From NCBI GenBank assembly GCA_938030665.1, contig CALHHY010000006.1, positions 1 through 38,834 on the forward strand: DNA of 38,834 nt. Direction: 5' to 3'. Positions 9,030-18,212 of the stretch are shown here, piece after piece. The position numbers and the translations under genes were made by a program. Origin of the DNA: an uncultured Litoreibacter sp. (GTDB lineage Bacteria; Pseudomonadota; Alphaproteobacteria; Rhodobacterales; Rhodobacteraceae). Each line of letters starts with the position of its first letter. The stretch's first letter is position 1. The notes below the pieces were generated by a model. The model was not told where the DNA came from, did no database searches, and saw nothing but the letters and a program-made list of their open reading frames with translations.

Positions 9030-9048
9030 GAGGTCCTTACGCGTCAAT

Positions 9049-9066
9049 TGTCAGATCAGATTGACA
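9049..9066. promoter_or_regulatory. PpsR/CrtJ-type operator (site 1, crtD/crtE)
   Basis: TGT-N12-ACA palindrome (TGTCAGATCAGATTGACA) in the divergent crtD-crtE intergenic region, 20 bp upstream of the crtD ATG. It contains a TTGACA hexamer (9061-9066) that could be a -35 for the crtE side. PpsR/CrtJ represses crt and bch genes under oxygen or light in Rhodobacter, usually from paired sites. Confidence 0.8.
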
Positions 9067-9080
9067 ACTAATGCGAAATC

Positions 9081-9098
9081 TGTCCAGTTTAGTTTACA
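9081..9098. promoter_or_regulatory. PpsR/CrtJ-type operator (site 2, crtD/crtE)
   Basis: Second TGT-N12-ACA palindrome (TGTCCAGTTTAGTTTACA), centred 32 bp (about three helical turns) from site 1. That phasing suits cooperative binding by two PpsR tetramers and control of both divergent units. Confidence 0.78.
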
Positions 9099-9150
9099 CA
9101 AGGCCTCGCGGGACCCGCGGCGCGTCATGTTTACAACCGGGAGAGAGCGC

Positions 9151-10035
9151 ATGGGTTTTTCAAAACGGATCGACACCGCAATTTCCCGCGCCATCAGATC
9201 GGGTCAGGCTGCCCCGTCACCCGGCAAACTCGCCTCCGCGCTGCATTACACAGTAAACCCGGGTGGCGCGCGGATCAGGCCCACAATACTTATGAGCGTT
9301 GCGGCCGCATGTGGCGATGACCAACCAAAGCTGGCGGATGCCGCCGCCGCCGCGCTGGAGCTGATCCATTGCGCTTCGCTTGTCCATGACGACCTGCCTT
9401 GCTTTGACGATGCGGAAACGCGCCGCGGCAAGCCCTCCGTCCACCGCGCCTTTGGGGAGCCGCTTGCGGTCCTGACTGGCGACAGTCTGATCATCATGGC
9501 CTTTGAGGTGCTGGCGCGTGTGGCGCAGATAGATCCGGTTCGGGCCTCGCAATTGATGCTGGTCCTTGCCAACCGGACAGGTATGCCAAATGGCATTTGC
9601 GCGGGCCAGGGCTGGGAAAGCGAACAGACGGTCGACCTGTCCGCCTACCACCGGGCCAAGACCGGCGCGCTGTTTATTGCCGCGACCCAGATGGGTGCGA
9701 TTGCGGCGGGGCAGGACCCCGACCAGTGGGAAGAACTTGGCGCCCGGATTGGCGAGGCTTTTCAGGTGGCTGACGATTTGCGCGACGCGCTTTATGACGA
9801 GGAAGCGCTGGGCAAGCCCGTGGGGCAGGATGATTTGCATGGCCGCCCCAATGCCGTGACGGAGCTGGGCGTAGACGGCGCGATCCAGCGCATGCGCGAT
9901 ATTCTGAGCGGCGCGATCTCTTCCATCCCGAAATGTCCGGGGGAGGCGATGCTGGCGCAAATGGTGACCGCGCAGGCCGAGGTGCTTACCCCGATCAAAT
10001 GGCGCGCCCAGAAGACAGCCGTGCCCGGCGAGTAG
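9151..10035 (+). CDS. crtE: Geranylgeranyl diphosphate synthase CrtE
   Basis: 294 aa. A trans-isoprenyl diphosphate synthase that makes GGPP for both carotenoids and the bacteriochlorophyll tail. The first Asp-rich motif is DDLPCFDD (80-87), and the second is DDLRD (208-212) after GEAFQVA. I start at ATG 9151, which has GGGAGAG 5-6 nt upstream. Longer reading frames reach back through the PpsR sites and into crtD and are not credible. The gene is followed 6 bp later by crtF. Confidence 0.95.
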   Translation: MGFSKRIDTAISRAIRSGQAAPSPGKLASALHYTVNPGGARIRPTILMSVAAACGDDQPKLADAAAAALELIHCASLVHDDLPCFDDAETRRGKPSVHRAFGEPLAVLTGDSLIIMAFEVLARVAQIDPVRASQLMLVLANRTGMPNGICAGQGWESEQTVDLSAYHRAKTGALFIAATQMGAIAAGQDPDQWEELGARIGEAFQVADDLRDALYDEEALGKPVGQDDLHGRPNAVTELGVDGAIQRMRDILSGAISSIPKCPGEAMLAQMVTAQAEVLTPIKWRAQKTAVPGE

Positions 10036-10041
10036 GGTCTG

Positions 10042-11166
10042 ATGACCTTCGCCCCCTCAGATATCCCTTTGCGAGCCAATGCCGGCACGTCTTTCGCGAC
10101 GCGGCTTTTCGCCTCACGGAAGTTTCAGAAATGGGCAGCGCGGTTTCCATTCACCCGCCGGCTCGTCCGCCGCGAGGGCGAGCATATGTTCGACCTCGTG
10201 GCGGGCTTCTGCCATTCCCAGGTGCTGATGGCGCTGGTCAAGCTTAACGTCCTGTCAGACCTGCTGGATCAGCCACAAACCGCGCGAGCATTGGCGCATC
10301 GTACAGAAGTGCCTTTGGCGCGGATGGAGGTGTTACTGCGGGCTGGGCAGGCGCTAGAGCTTGTGAAACGCGGCAGTGGCGAACGCTACCGTCTGACCCG
10401 TCGGGGGGCCGCTCTGATGGGGGTTCCGGGCCTTGCGGATATGATTGCCCATCACGATGTGCTTTACCGTGACCTGGCGGACCCTGTCGCCTTCTTCCGT
10501 GGCGAGACGGAGACGGAGCTGGCGCAGTTCTGGCCTTATGTTTTCGGTGGCGAGATGGCCCCTGGTGCCGCCGCTACCTATTCCGACCTGATGGCCGAAA
10601 GCCAGGTTCTGGTTGCCGAAGACACATTGCGCGCGGTGTCTTTCGGTAAAACCCGTAAGCTGATGGATGTGGGCGGCGGCACCGGGGCTTTCCTTGAGGC
10701 TGCAGGCGCGCAGCATGACGGGCTGGCTCTGCGGTTGTTTGATCTACCAGAGGTCGTTCCCGCCGCAGAGGTGCGGTTTGCTGCTGCCGGCATGACCGAC
10801 CGGTCGGAAACTTGCGCGGGCTCCTTCAAAACCGATCCGCTGCCTGAAGGGGCAGACACGATTTCGCTCGTGCGGGTGCTCTATGACCACAGTGATTCTA
10901 CGGTTCGGGAGTTATTGGCAAAATGCTTGAACGCTCTACCTGCCGGCGGGCGGCTTGTGATCTCCGAGCCGATGTCGGGCGGCGATAAGCCAAGCCGGTC
11001 GGGGGACGCCTATTTTGCGCTTTACACGATGGCGATGCAGACCGGAAAAGCACGTTCTGCCGCTGAAATCGCGCGGCTTTGCGCTGATGCGGGGTTCAGC
11101 AACATCGCCGCGCCACGCGCCGCAAGACCCTTTGTCACGCAGGTTGTGACCGCCTGCCGGGACTGA
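10042..11166 (+). CDS. crtF: Demethylspheroidene O-methyltransferase CrtF
   Basis: 374 aa. SAM-dependent methyltransferase that methylates the C1 hydroxyl of hydroxyneurosporene/demethylspheroidene to give the methoxy group of spheroidene. The N-terminal dimerisation/winged-helix part spans about residues 50-125. The SAM-binding loop DVGGGTGAFLEA is at 209-220, and ISEPMSGGDKPS marks the catalytic region. It sits 6 bp after crtE and shares its operon. The stop is followed by the PpsR-regulated bchC promoter. Confidence 0.95.
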   Translation: MTFAPSDIPLRANAGTSFATRLFASRKFQKWAARFPFTRRLVRREGEHMFDLVAGFCHSQVLMALVKLNVLSDLLDQPQTARALAHRTEVPLARMEVLLRAGQALELVKRGSGERYRLTRRGAALMGVPGLADMIAHHDVLYRDLADPVAFFRGETETELAQFWPYVFGGEMAPGAAATYSDLMAESQVLVAEDTLRAVSFGKTRKLMDVGGGTGAFLEAAGAQHDGLALRLFDLPEVVPAAEVRFAAAGMTDRSETCAGSFKTDPLPEGADTISLVRVLYDHSDSTVRELLAKCLNALPAGGRLVISEPMSGGDKPSRSGDAYFALYTMAMQTGKARSAAEIARLCADAGFSNIAAPRAARPFVTQVVTACRD

Positions 11167-11176
11167 CATTTCCAAC

Positions 11177-11217
11177 TGTCTAATTAAGTTGACACATTGT
11201 AACGTCAGATTTACCTT
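11177..11217 (+). promoter_or_regulatory. bchC-puf superoperon promoter with two PpsR-type sites
   Basis: TGT-N12-ACA at 11177-11194 overlaps a consensus -35 TTGACA (11189-11194). After a 17-bp spacer there is a -10-like TACCTT (11212-11217). A second, one-base-degenerate site (TGT-N12-ACC, 11198-11215) fills the spacer and touches the -10; its start lies 21 bp downstream, two helical turns. This spanning arrangement matches the classic CrtJ-repressed bchC promoter of Rhodobacter capsulatus. From here RNA polymerase can read bchCXYZ and on into puf. Confidence 0.82.
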
Positions 11218-11289
11218 ACAATTAATGACCCCACCAAACGGCGAGTCTTTTCTGCCGGAAAAAAGGTGCGGAACAACTGGGAGCGACGG

Positions 11290-12231
11290 GTGTACACAAC
11301 TGCCGTCACATTGCAAAATCCAAAGCAGCTGGGCCTGTCCCGGCTGGCCTTGCGTGAACCAACCGCTGACCAGATTGTCGTCCGTGTCACCCATTCGGGC
11401 ATTTCCACCGGCACAGAAAAACTGTTCTGGACCGGTGAGATGCCCCCATTTCCCGGCATGGGATACCCTCTTGTGCCCGGCTACGAAGCTGCGGGCGAGG
11501 TTGTCGACGCGCCATCGGCGTCAACGTTAAACATTGGCGACCGCGTGTTCGTGCCGGGCGCAAATTGCTATGAGGGTGCGTTCGGCCTGTTTGGTGGGGC
11601 GTCCAGCCTTCTGGTCACCGATCCCGACCGCGCGATCAAGATCGACGCAGGGCTCGGCGCGGAGGGGGCCTTGCTGGCGCTCGCGGCCACCGCACGTCAC
11701 GCGATTGCCGGCCCGCGCAACACGGTGCCTGATCTGATTGTCGGCCACGGCGTCCTTGGGCGCCTGCTTGCCCGGCTGACCATCGCCTGCGGCGCGCCTG
11801 CGCCCACGGTTTGGGAAATTGATCCAACCCGCCGTACCGGCGCAGAAGAGTATGACGTGATCGCGCCTGACGCCGATCCGCGCCGCGATTATCAGGCCAT
11901 CTATGACGCCTCCGGCAGCGCTGCTGTTCTGGGCGATCTGATTGGTCGGATTGCCAAGGGTGGCGAGATCGTGTTGGCCGGCTTCTATGCCGAGCCGATC
12001 AGCTTTGCCTTCCCACCTGCCTTCATGAAGGAGGCCCGGTTGCGGGTCGCCGCTGAATGGACGCCGGACGACCTGTCTGCCACGCGCGGCCTGATCGAGG
12101 CGGGGGCGCTTAGCCTTGCCGGACTGATCACGCACCGCGCCCAAGCGGCAGACGCAAGTGACGCATATGAGACGGCTTTCACGGATCCGGCCTGCCTGAA
12201 AATGATCCTCGATTGGGAGGGGCACGCATGA
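11290..12231 (+). CDS. bchC: Bacteriochlorophyllide a dehydrogenase BchC (3-hydroxyethyl oxidising)
   Basis: 313 aa. A zinc-free MDR-type dehydrogenase that oxidises the C3 1-hydroxyethyl group of 3-hydroxyethyl bacteriochlorophyllide a to acetyl. The segment [21 protein letters not shown] is diagnostic of BchC. I use the GTG at 11290 because it gives the family-like start [15 protein letters not shown] and has GGGAG 9-10 nt upstream. An in-frame GTG at 11266 would add eight residues but lacks a properly spaced ribosome site. The stop overlaps the bchX ATG. Confidence 0.95.
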   Translation: MYTTAVTLQNPKQLGLSRLALREPTADQIVVRVTHSGISTGTEKLFWTGEMPPFPGMGYPLVPGYEAAGEVVDAPSASTLNIGDRVFVPGANCYEGAFGLFGGASSLLVTDPDRAIKIDAGLGAEGALLALAATARHAIAGPRNTVPDLIVGHGVLGRLLARLTIACGAPAPTVWEIDPTRRTGAEEYDVIAPDADPRRDYQAIYDASGSAAVLGDLIGRIAKGGEIVLAGFYAEPISFAFPPAFMKEARLRVAAEWTPDDLSATRGLIEAGALSLAGLITHRAQAADASDAYETAFTDPACLKMILDWEGHA

Positions 12232-13247
12232 CCCTAGATATTCCGAACCTCAAATCCGGGGACACGATCAGCGACTTCGACCAGCGGTTGCGCGACGAGG
12301 CCAACGAGGACCTTGCCGACATCATCGCTGAGGAGCCGACGTCTAAAACGCAAATCATCGCGATCTACGGCAAAGGGGGCATTGGCAAGTCCTTCACGCT
12401 CGCAAATCTCAGCCATATGATGGCCGAGCAGGGCAAGCGTGTGCTGCTGATTGGGTGTGACCCGAAATCGGACACAACCTCCCTCCTGTTTGGTGGCAAG
12501 GCTTGCCCGACAATTATCGAGACCTCGACAAAGAAGAAGCTGGCCGGCGAAGAGGTGCAGATCGGCGACGTCTGCTTCAAGCGCGGCGGCGTTTTCGCGA
12601 TGGAGCTTGGCGGCCCCGAAGTCGGTCGCGGATGTGGCGGGCGTGGCATCATCCACGGGTTCGAGCTGCTCGAAAAGCTGGGCTTCCACGATTGGGATTT
12701 CGACTACGTGCTTCTGGATTTCCTGGGCGACGTGGTCTGCGGCGGCTTCGGTTTGCCGATCGCGCGCGACATGGCGCAGAAGGTGATCCTGGTCGCCTCC
12801 AACGATTTGCAGTCGCTCTATGTGGCCAACAATGTGTGCTCGGCCGTTGAATATTTCCGCAGGCTCGGCGGCAATGTTGGCGTCGCCGGGCTGGTGATCA
12901 ACAAGGATGACGGCACCGGCGAGGCGCAGGCCTTTGCCGACGCGGTCGACATCCCGGTGCTGGCGGCCATTCCGCAGGATGATGACCTGCGCAAGAAATC
13001 GGCGAATTACCAGATTGTCGGCACCGACCAAAGCCAATGGGGCGGGCTGTTTGCAGCCCTTGGCGAGAATGTCGCCGTGGCCCCGCCGGTGCGCCCCGCG
13101 CCACTGGATCAGGACGGGCTACTGGGCCTTTTCGACAGCAAGGAAACCGGCGGAGACGTGGTCCTGGAACCAGCCACCGACACGGATATGCGCGGCAAGA
13201 ACGCGCAACCCAAGGAAAGCCTCGAAGTGGTGTATGACGATGTTTGA
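12228..13247 (+). CDS. bchX: Chlorophyllide a reductase iron protein subunit X
   Basis: 339 aa. NifH-like ATP-dependent electron donor of chlorophyllide a oxidoreductase (COR), which reduces ring B to the bacteriochlorin. The P-loop YGKGGIGKS is at residues 47-55. The [4Fe-4S]-ligating cysteines are in GRGCGGRGI and DVVCGGFG. The ATG overlaps the bchC stop and has GGGAGGGG upstream. The length is close to Rhodobacter BchX, so the small ORF that follows is not a detached C-terminus. Confidence 0.97.
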   Translation: MTLDIPNLKSGDTISDFDQRLRDEANEDLADIIAEEPTSKTQIIAIYGKGGIGKSFTLANLSHMMAEQGKRVLLIGCDPKSDTTSLLFGGKACPTIIETSTKKKLAGEEVQIGDVCFKRGGVFAMELGGPEVGRGCGGRGIIHGFELLEKLGFHDWDFDYVLLDFLGDVVCGGFGLPIARDMAQKVILVASNDLQSLYVANNVCSAVEYFRRLGGNVGVAGLVINKDDGTGEAQAFADAVDIPVLAAIPQDDDLRKKSANYQIVGTDQSQWGGLFAALGENVAVAPPVRPAPLDQDGLLGLFDSKETGGDVVLEPATDTDMRGKNAQPKESLEVVYDDV

Positions 13248-13419
13248 TCTGGACCGCCTTGAGCAGCTGGATGACGGCCTGCGCACCACGCTGAGGCTGG
13301 ACCGCGCCTGCACCGTCCCGACCGATGAGTTGTTGGAGCGCGCAGAGCAGGCCCGGACCCGCTTTCGCGAAATTAACAGCGTCGTTACCAAATACTGCGC
13401 GGAGCTGCGTCAGGAATGA
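13234..13419 (+). CDS. Unknown 61-aa protein between bchX and bchY
   Basis: I do not recognise this protein. The frame from ATG 13234 (or 13240, giving 59 aa) overlaps the last codons of bchX, and its TGA overlaps the bchY ATG (13416) as ATGA. Overlaps at both ends are the same coupling seen at bchC/X and bchZ/pufQ, and argue strongly that it is translated. The sequence ([19 protein letters not shown]... [14 protein letters not shown]) is charged, probably all-helical, with Cys at about residues 26 and 55 and no signal or membrane segment. Codon use is GC-rich like its neighbours. Position suggests a small partner of chlorophyllide reductase, but that is inference only. Confidence 0.75.
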   Translation: MTMFDLDRLEQLDDGLRTTLRLDRACTVPTDELLERAEQARTRFREINSVVTKYCAELRQE

Positions 13420-14978
13420 CCGGTGAGGTCACATATGACCACGCTGCGGCGGTTGAAGTCGAAACCGGCACTGAGGTGCAGGGTCGTGATGCGCCCTTGC
13501 CGCAGGACGGGCTGGGCTGCCATTCGGGCGCCAAGCTGACGGAGGCCGCGCGCAGCGCGGGCGCCTCTGACATTCTGGATCAATACGCCGCCGACTACCC
13601 GCAAGGTCCGCATGATAAGCCGCAAAGCATGTGCCCGGCCTTTGGCTCGCTGCGCGTCGGGCTGCGGATGAAGCGGGTTGCAACGATCCTGTCGGGCTCG
13701 GCCTGCTGCGTCTATGGGCTGACCTTCGTGTCGCATTTCTACGGCGCACGCCGGTCGGTGGGTTATGTACCGTTCAATTCTGAAAGCCTGGTGACGGGCA
13801 AGCTGTTCGAAGATATTCGCGAAAGCGTCCACGACATAGCCGATCCAGAGAGATACGACGCGATTGTCGTGACCAATCTGTGCGTACCGACCGCGTCGGG
13901 CGTGCCGCTGCGGCTACTGCCGGACGAAATCAACGGCGTACGAATTGTGGGCATCGACGTGCCCGGCTTTGGTGTCCCGACCCATGCAGAAGCCAAGGAT
14001 GTCCTTGCCGGCGCGATGCTGAAATACGCCCGTGAGGAGATCGAGGCCGGACCGGTCGCCATGCCCGCCAGCGGTAAGTCGGACCGGCCGACGGTCTCCC
14101 TGCTGGGTGAGATGTTCCCGGCAGACCCGATGATGATTGGCCAGATGCTTGACCCGCTTGGGCTGGCTGTGGGCCCTGTCGTTCCTTGCCGCGAATGGCG
14201 GGAGCTTTACGCAGCCCTTGACTGCGGCGCGGTTGCGGCGATCCACCCGTTCTACACGGCCGCAGTGCGCGAATTTCAGGCTGCTGGCCGTCCGGTGGTG
14301 GGCTCCGCCCCCGTGGGCCATGACGGCACCGCCGCGTGGTTGGCGGCGATTGGTGACGCGTTCAACATCGACAAGGACCGGATTGCGGCCGCTCAAAACC
14401 GTTTCCTGCCCGCGATCAAAGGCGCTCTTGCAGCGATGCAAGTGAAGGGCACCATTACGCTGTCAGGCTATGAGGGCAGCGAGCTACTGGTCGCCCGCCT
14501 ACTGATCGAAAGCGGCGCGGATATTCCTTACGTGGGCACCGCCTGCGCCAAGTCACCTTGGAGTGCCGATGACGCGGCATGGCTGGAAGCCAAAGGCGTG
14601 AAGGTCAAATTCCGCGCCTCGCTGGAAGACGACTGCGCAGCCATGGAAGCCATCAAGCCTGATCTGGCCATCGGCACCACCCCGGTCGTTCAAAAGGGCA
14701 AAGAGCTGGGTATCCCCTCGCTTTACTTTACCAACCTGATTTCCGCCCGCCCCCTGATGGGTGTGGCTGGTGCAGGCTCGCTGGCGCAGGTCGTTAACGG
14801 GGCCATGGCCAACAAGGACCGGATGGACCACATGCGGGCTTTCTTCGAAGGCGTCGGTACAAAGGACACGGCAGGTGTCTGGGAAGGCGCGCCGAACCTG
14901 CAGCCGTCCTTCCGGGCGCTCAACGCCAAGAAACTGGAACGCGCCGCCAAGGCCGCCAAAGCGGCGGAGATGGTTTAG
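13416..14978 (+). CDS. bchY: Chlorophyllide a reductase subunit Y
   Basis: 520 aa. NifD-like subunit of the COR catalytic (BchYZ)2 tetramer. The conserved N-terminal block begins at about residue 50 ([27 protein letters not shown]). It carries cysteine ligands for the shared [4Fe-4S] cluster, with [10 protein letters not shown] next. The first about 45 residues are variable. The start overlaps the stop of the 61-aa ORF. A 91-bp gap follows before bchZ. Confidence 0.96.
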   Translation: MTGEVTYDHAAAVEVETGTEVQGRDAPLPQDGLGCHSGAKLTEAARSAGASDILDQYAADYPQGPHDKPQSMCPAFGSLRVGLRMKRVATILSGSACCVYGLTFVSHFYGARRSVGYVPFNSESLVTGKLFEDIRESVHDIADPERYDAIVVTNLCVPTASGVPLRLLPDEINGVRIVGIDVPGFGVPTHAEAKDVLAGAMLKYAREEIEAGPVAMPASGKSDRPTVSLLGEMFPADPMMIGQMLDPLGLAVGPVVPCREWRELYAALDCGAVAAIHPFYTAAVREFQAAGRPVVGSAPVGHDGTAAWLAAIGDAFNIDKDRIAAAQNRFLPAIKGALAAMQVKGTITLSGYEGSELLVARLLIESGADIPYVGTACAKSPWSADDAAWLEAKGVKVKFRASLEDDCAAMEAIKPDLAIGTTPVVQKGKELGIPSLYFTNLISARPLMGVAGAGSLAQVVNGAMANKDRMDHMRAFFEGVGTKDTAGVWEGAPNLQPSFRALNAKKLERAAKAAKAAEMV

Positions 14979-15069
14979 TGGTAAAATATTTCACATATTT
15001 TGCCGCCGGCGCGGAGAAGCGAGTTTCGCAGAAACCTGCGGCCGCGCACCTCTGCAAGGAGGGCGCAAC

Positions 15070-16533
15070 GTGTTAATCCAAGATCACGACAGAGCGGGCG
15101 GCTACTGGGGCGCGGTTTACGCATTTTGCGCCGTCAAAGGGCTGCAATGCGTGATTGACGGCCCTGTCGGTTGTGAAAACCTGCCGGTCACATCGGTGTT
15201 GCATTACACCGACGCCTTGCCGCCGCATGAGCTGCCGATTGTCGTCACGGGCCTGGGCGAGGAAGAGCTGGGCCGCGACGGCACCGAAGGCGCCATGAAG
15301 CGTGCCTGGGGTACCTTGGACCCCGCTTTGCCCGCGGTTGTTGTAACCGGTTCGATTGCCGAGATGATCGGCGGTGGCGTCACGCCCATGGGGACGAATA
15401 TCCAGCGCTTCCTGCCGCGCACCATTGACGAAGATCAGTGGGAAGCTGCGGACCGGGCCATGACCTGGATATTTACCGAGTTCGGCATGACCAAGGGCCG
15501 GATGCCGAAAGAGGCGAAACGCGAAGACGGGGCCGCCCCGCGCGTCAACATTCTGGGTCCGATGTATGGCACGTTTAATATGCCGTCGGATCTGGCCGAA
15601 ATTCGTAGACTGGTCGAGGGGATCGGTGCGGAGGTCAACATGGTCATGCCCTTGGGCAGCCATGTGGCCGAAATGCGGAACCTGGTGAATGCGGATGTGA
15701 ATATCTGCATGTACCGCGAATTTGGCCGTGGCCTGTGCGAGGTACTGAACAAGCCCTACCTGCAGGCCCCGGTTGGGGTTGAAAGTACCACCAAATTCCT
15801 GCGCAAGCTGGGCGAGATGCTGGGCCTCGACCCCGAACCCTTTATCGAGCGCGAGAAACATTCGACCATTAAGCCGGTCTGGGATCTGTGGCGCTCCGTC
15901 ACGCAGGATTTCTTTGCGACCGCGAGCTTCGCGATTGTCGCGAATGAGACTTACGCGCGTGGGGTTCGCAACTTTCTGGAAAACGACCTTGGTCTGCCTT
16001 GCGCCTTCGCCGTCGCACGGGTGGCAGGCAAGAAGACCAATAATGATGAGGTGCGCGCCTGGATGCACGCCAAGCGGCCGCTGATTGTCATGGGGTCAAT
16101 CAACGAGAAAATGTATCTGGCCGAGATGAAAGCGGGCTTTGGCCCCGCCCCGGCCTTTATCCCCGCAAGCTTTCCGGGCGCTGCCATCCGGCGCGCGACG
16201 GGCACGCCCTTCATGGGTTACGCTGGTGCCACCTATCTGGTGCAGGAGGTCTGCAATGGCCTCTTTGACAGCCTGTTTCACATTCTGCCCTTGGGCTCCG
16301 AGATGGACGCCCATGAGGCCACGCCAACGCCCTTGCGCCGCGATTTCCCATGGGACGCCGACGCGCAGGCCAAGCTGGACGAGATCGTCGCCAGCCATCC
16401 GATCCTGACCCGGATTTCCGCCGCCAAGACCCTGCGCGACGCCGCCGAAAAGAGCGCGCTTGATGCAGGGGCAGAGCGGGTTGTTCTGGAAACCGTTGAA
16501 GGACTTCAGCCAGCTTCGGGAGGAGCCAAATGA
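15070..16533 (+). CDS. bchZ: Chlorophyllide a reductase subunit Z
   Basis: 487 aa. NifK-like partner of BchY; together they reduce the C7=C8 bond using electrons from BchX. The N-terminus [19 protein letters not shown] and the cluster-binding [17 protein letters not shown] are recognisable. The start is GTG at 15070 with AAGGAGG about 7 nt upstream; the same frame is open further 5' but that part is out-of-frame bchY sequence. The stop overlaps the pufQ ATG (16530), coupling pigment synthesis to the puf genes. Confidence 0.96.
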   Translation: MLIQDHDRAGGYWGAVYAFCAVKGLQCVIDGPVGCENLPVTSVLHYTDALPPHELPIVVTGLGEEELGRDGTEGAMKRAWGTLDPALPAVVVTGSIAEMIGGGVTPMGTNIQRFLPRTIDEDQWEAADRAMTWIFTEFGMTKGRMPKEAKREDGAAPRVNILGPMYGTFNMPSDLAEIRRLVEGIGAEVNMVMPLGSHVAEMRNLVNADVNICMYREFGRGLCEVLNKPYLQAPVGVESTTKFLRKLGEMLGLDPEPFIEREKHSTIKPVWDLWRSVTQDFFATASFAIVANETYARGVRNFLENDLGLPCAFAVARVAGKKTNNDEVRAWMHAKRPLIVMGSINEKMYLAEMKAGFGPAPAFIPASFPGAAIRRATGTPFMGYAGATYLVQEVCNGLFDSLFHILPLGSEMDAHEATPTPLRRDFPWDADAQAKLDEIVASHPILTRISAAKTLRDAAEKSALDAGAERVVLETVEGLQPASGGAK

Positions 16534-16757
16534 CCGATTTCACTCATGAAACACCGATCAAGGAACGCCGCACGGGGTCCGTGCCGATGCGTGAATATTA
16601 CGCGTATTTCGCGCTGATCTTCGTGGCGACCTTGCCGCTGTCCATTCTCACCTGGGCCCTGTCCGCCGCGCGCCGCATGGCGCTGCCGGAGAAAGGCCCG
16701 ATCAAAGCTGCTTGGAGCCAAGCGCAGATCATCACGCCGAGGATCTTCTCAGCGTAG
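16530..16757 (+). CDS. pufQ: PufQ, bacteriochlorophyll-related puf operon protein
   Basis: 75 aa, typical PufQ size. One membrane span (about residues 23-46, [20 protein letters not shown]) follows a soluble N-terminus with [12 protein letters not shown]. PufQ promotes bacteriochlorophyll production, possibly as a carrier for pigment precursors. Its exact role is unsettled. It overlaps the bchZ stop by 4 bp and precedes a 155-bp structured leader before pufB. Confidence 0.92.
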   Translation: MTDFTHETPIKERRTGSVPMREYYAYFALIFVATLPLSILTWALSAARRMALPEKGPIKAAWSQAQIITPRIFSA

Positions 16758-16789
16758 CACAAGGATTCAATCTGTCGGGTCGAGACGAT

Positions 16790-16881
16790 GGGTTACATGA
16801 GGTTCGCCACTCCCCCCCGGGGTGGTGGATTAGGGCAACGGATGAGCCGTTGTCGTAACCCAGCCGCGGGGGGCTCGCGGC
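16790..16881 (+). ncRNA. Structured RNA element between pufQ and pufB (three-way junction plus hairpin)
   Basis: GGGTTAC (16790-16796) pairs with GTAACCC (16855-16861), enclosing two hairpins. One is CCAC...GTGG with a C/G-rich inner stem (16807-16825). The other is CAACGG-ATGAG-CCGTTG (16836-16852). A fourth stem, GCCGCG/CGCGGC (16863-16881), follows at once. The pufB ribosome site AAAGGAGA comes about 20 nt later. In Rhodobacter the pufQ-pufB region is where puf mRNA is processed, so this probably protects or defines the 5' end of the pufBA segment. Predicted by eye. Confidence 0.6.
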
Positions 16882-16912
16882 GTCAGTACGATTTTTTCAA
16901 AGGAGAAAAAAT

Positions 16913-17071
16913 ATGGCTGATAAAACCGACCTGTCATTCACAGGTCTTACAGATGAGCAAGCGCAGGAATTGCACTCGGTCTATCTGAGCGGCTTCTACC
17001 TTTTCGCCTCCGTGGCGACGGTCGCTCACATTCTGACCTATTTCAAACTGCCTTGGTTCAGCTGGGGCTAA
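16913..17071 (+). CDS. pufB: Light-harvesting 1 beta polypeptide
   Basis: 52 aa: [20 protein letters not shown] followed by [28 protein letters not shown] and a final FSWG. The LH1 beta subunit has a single transmembrane helix. His39 is the expected axial ligand of B875 bacteriochlorophyll, and His21 is the usual conserved upstream histidine. The ribosome site is AAAGGAGA. It is followed 12 bp later by pufA. Confidence 0.97.
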   Translation: MADKTDLSFTGLTDEQAQELHSVYLSGFYLFASVATVAHILTYFKLPWFSWG

Positions 17072-17083
17072 GGAGGATCTCAT

Positions 17084-17251
17084 ATGGCACAGTTCTACAA
17101 GATCTGGCTGATCTTTGACCCACGCCGCGTTTTCGTGGCGCAGGGTGTGTTCCTCTTCCTGCTGGCAGCGATGATTCACCTCGTCCTGCTGAGCAACCCA
17201 GAGACCAACTGGTTCGACCGCGCCTTCGGCGGCGTCGAAGCCAGCGAGTAA
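17084..17251 (+). CDS. pufA: Light-harvesting 1 alpha polypeptide
   Basis: 55 aa: [20 protein letters not shown], then [20 protein letters not shown] and a short acidic tail. A single transmembrane helix carries His32, the ligand of the second B875 bacteriochlorophyll. [10 protein letters not shown] is the LH1-alpha signature. AGGAGG lies 6-7 nt before the ATG. Confidence 0.97.
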   Translation: MAQFYKIWLIFDPRRVFVAQGVFLFLLAAMIHLVLLSNPETNWFDRAFGGVEASE

Positions 17252-17272
17252 GCTCAGTCGCAAGACATAGCT

Positions 17273-17297
17273 GCGGGCGGGGCGATCCTCCGCCCGC
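17273..17297 (+). other. Intercistronic mRNA hairpin between pufA and pufL
   Basis: GCGGGCGG (17273-17280) pairs with CCGCCCGC (17290-17297), an 8-bp all-GC stem with a 9-nt loop and no T-tract. In Rhodobacter a hairpin at this place protects the 3' end of pufBA mRNA, so that far more LH1 than reaction-centre protein is made. A second weaker stem (GCGCG 17319-17323 with CGCGC 17344-17348) lies before pufL. Confidence 0.8.
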
Positions 17298-17363
17298 GGC
17301 AAACGACCCAACAGATTTGCGCGACGCGGCACCAGCCGACGGGCGCGCGTAAGGAGACAGAAG

Positions 17364-18212
17364 ATGGCACAGCTCACCTTCGAGAGAAAATATCGCGTTC
17401 GGGGCGGCACGTTGGTCGGCGGTGACCTGTTCGACTTCTGGGTGGGGCCTTTCTATGTGGGCTTCTTCGGCGTCACGACGTTCTTTTTCGCCGCTTTAGG
17501 CACAATCATGATTTTCTACGGGGCCGCCCTTGGCGACACCTGGAACCCCTGGCTGATCTCCATTGATCCGCCCAGCCTGGAGGTTGGCCTTGGCGTCGCC
17601 CCCCTGGCCGAGGGCGGGATATGGCAAATCGTCACTTTCTGCGCGACGCTGGCTTTCCTGAGCTGGATGATGCGCGAGGTTGAGATATGCCGGAAGCTGG
17701 GGATGGGCTACCACGTCCCCTTCGCGTTCAGCATCGCGATCCTGGCCTATGTGACGCTTGTCATCATCCGCCCGGTGCTGCTGGGGGCCTGGGGTCACGG
17801 CTTCCCCTATGGCATCTTCAGCCACCTCGATTGGGTGAACAACGTGGGCTACGCCTATGGCAACTTCCACTACAACCCCGCGCATATGATCGCGATCACC
17901 TTCTTCTTCACCACCTGTCTGGCGCTTGCGCTGCACGGCTCGCTGGTGCTGTCGGCGGTCAACACTCCGAAAGGCAAGGAAATCGCGAGCCCCGACCACG
18001 AGGACACCTATTTCCGCGACCTGATTGGCTACTCCATCGGGCCATTGGGTATCCACCGGCTGGGCCTGTTTCTGGCGCTGCAAGCCGTCATTTGGTCGGC
18101 CATCTGCATCGTGATCTCGGGCACCATCTGGTTCGACACTTGGGCCGAGTGGTGGGACTGGTGGCTGCAACTGCCCTGGTGGGCTGACATTGAAGGGGGG
18201 GTAAACGGGTAA
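17364..18212 (+). CDS. pufL: Photosynthetic reaction centre L subunit
   Basis: 282 aa, five transmembrane helices. It binds bacteriochlorophyll, bacteriopheophytin, the QB quinone and part of the special pair. [18 protein letters not shown] holds the conserved histidines of the fourth helix region, and [13 protein letters not shown] and [12 protein letters not shown] hold the two histidines that ligate the non-heme iron. The length equals Rhodobacter PufL. The ribosome site is AAGGAGA. The stop shares a base with the pufM start (TAATG). Confidence 0.98.
   Translation: MAQLTFERKYRVRGGTLVGGDLFDFWVGPFYVGFFGVTTFFFAALGTIMIFYGAALGDTWNPWLISIDPPSLEVGLGVAPLAEGGIWQIVTFCATLAFLSWMMREVEICRKLGMGYHVPFAFSIAILAYVTLVIIRPVLLGAWGHGFPYGIFSHLDWVNNVGYAYGNFHYNPAHMIAITFFFTTCLALALHGSLVLSAVNTPKGKEIASPDHEDTYFRDLIGYSIGPLGIHRLGLFLALQAVIWSAICIVISGTIWFDTWAEWWDWWLQLPWWADIEGGVNG

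Noticed and set aside
8935..9150. N-terminal extension of crtE
   Set aside because: The extended frame runs through crtD sequence and both PpsR operators. ATG 9151 has a good ribosome site and begins the family-like sequence.
14761..15069. N-terminal extension of bchZ by about 100 residues
   Set aside because: Lies out of frame over the bchY 3' end. GTG 15070 has AAGGAGG and gives the family N-terminus.
15073..16068. 331-aa open frame on the minus strand opposite bchZ
   Set aside because: His/Gly/Arg-rich shadow of bchZ with no coding hallmarks; bchZ conservation explains the open frame.
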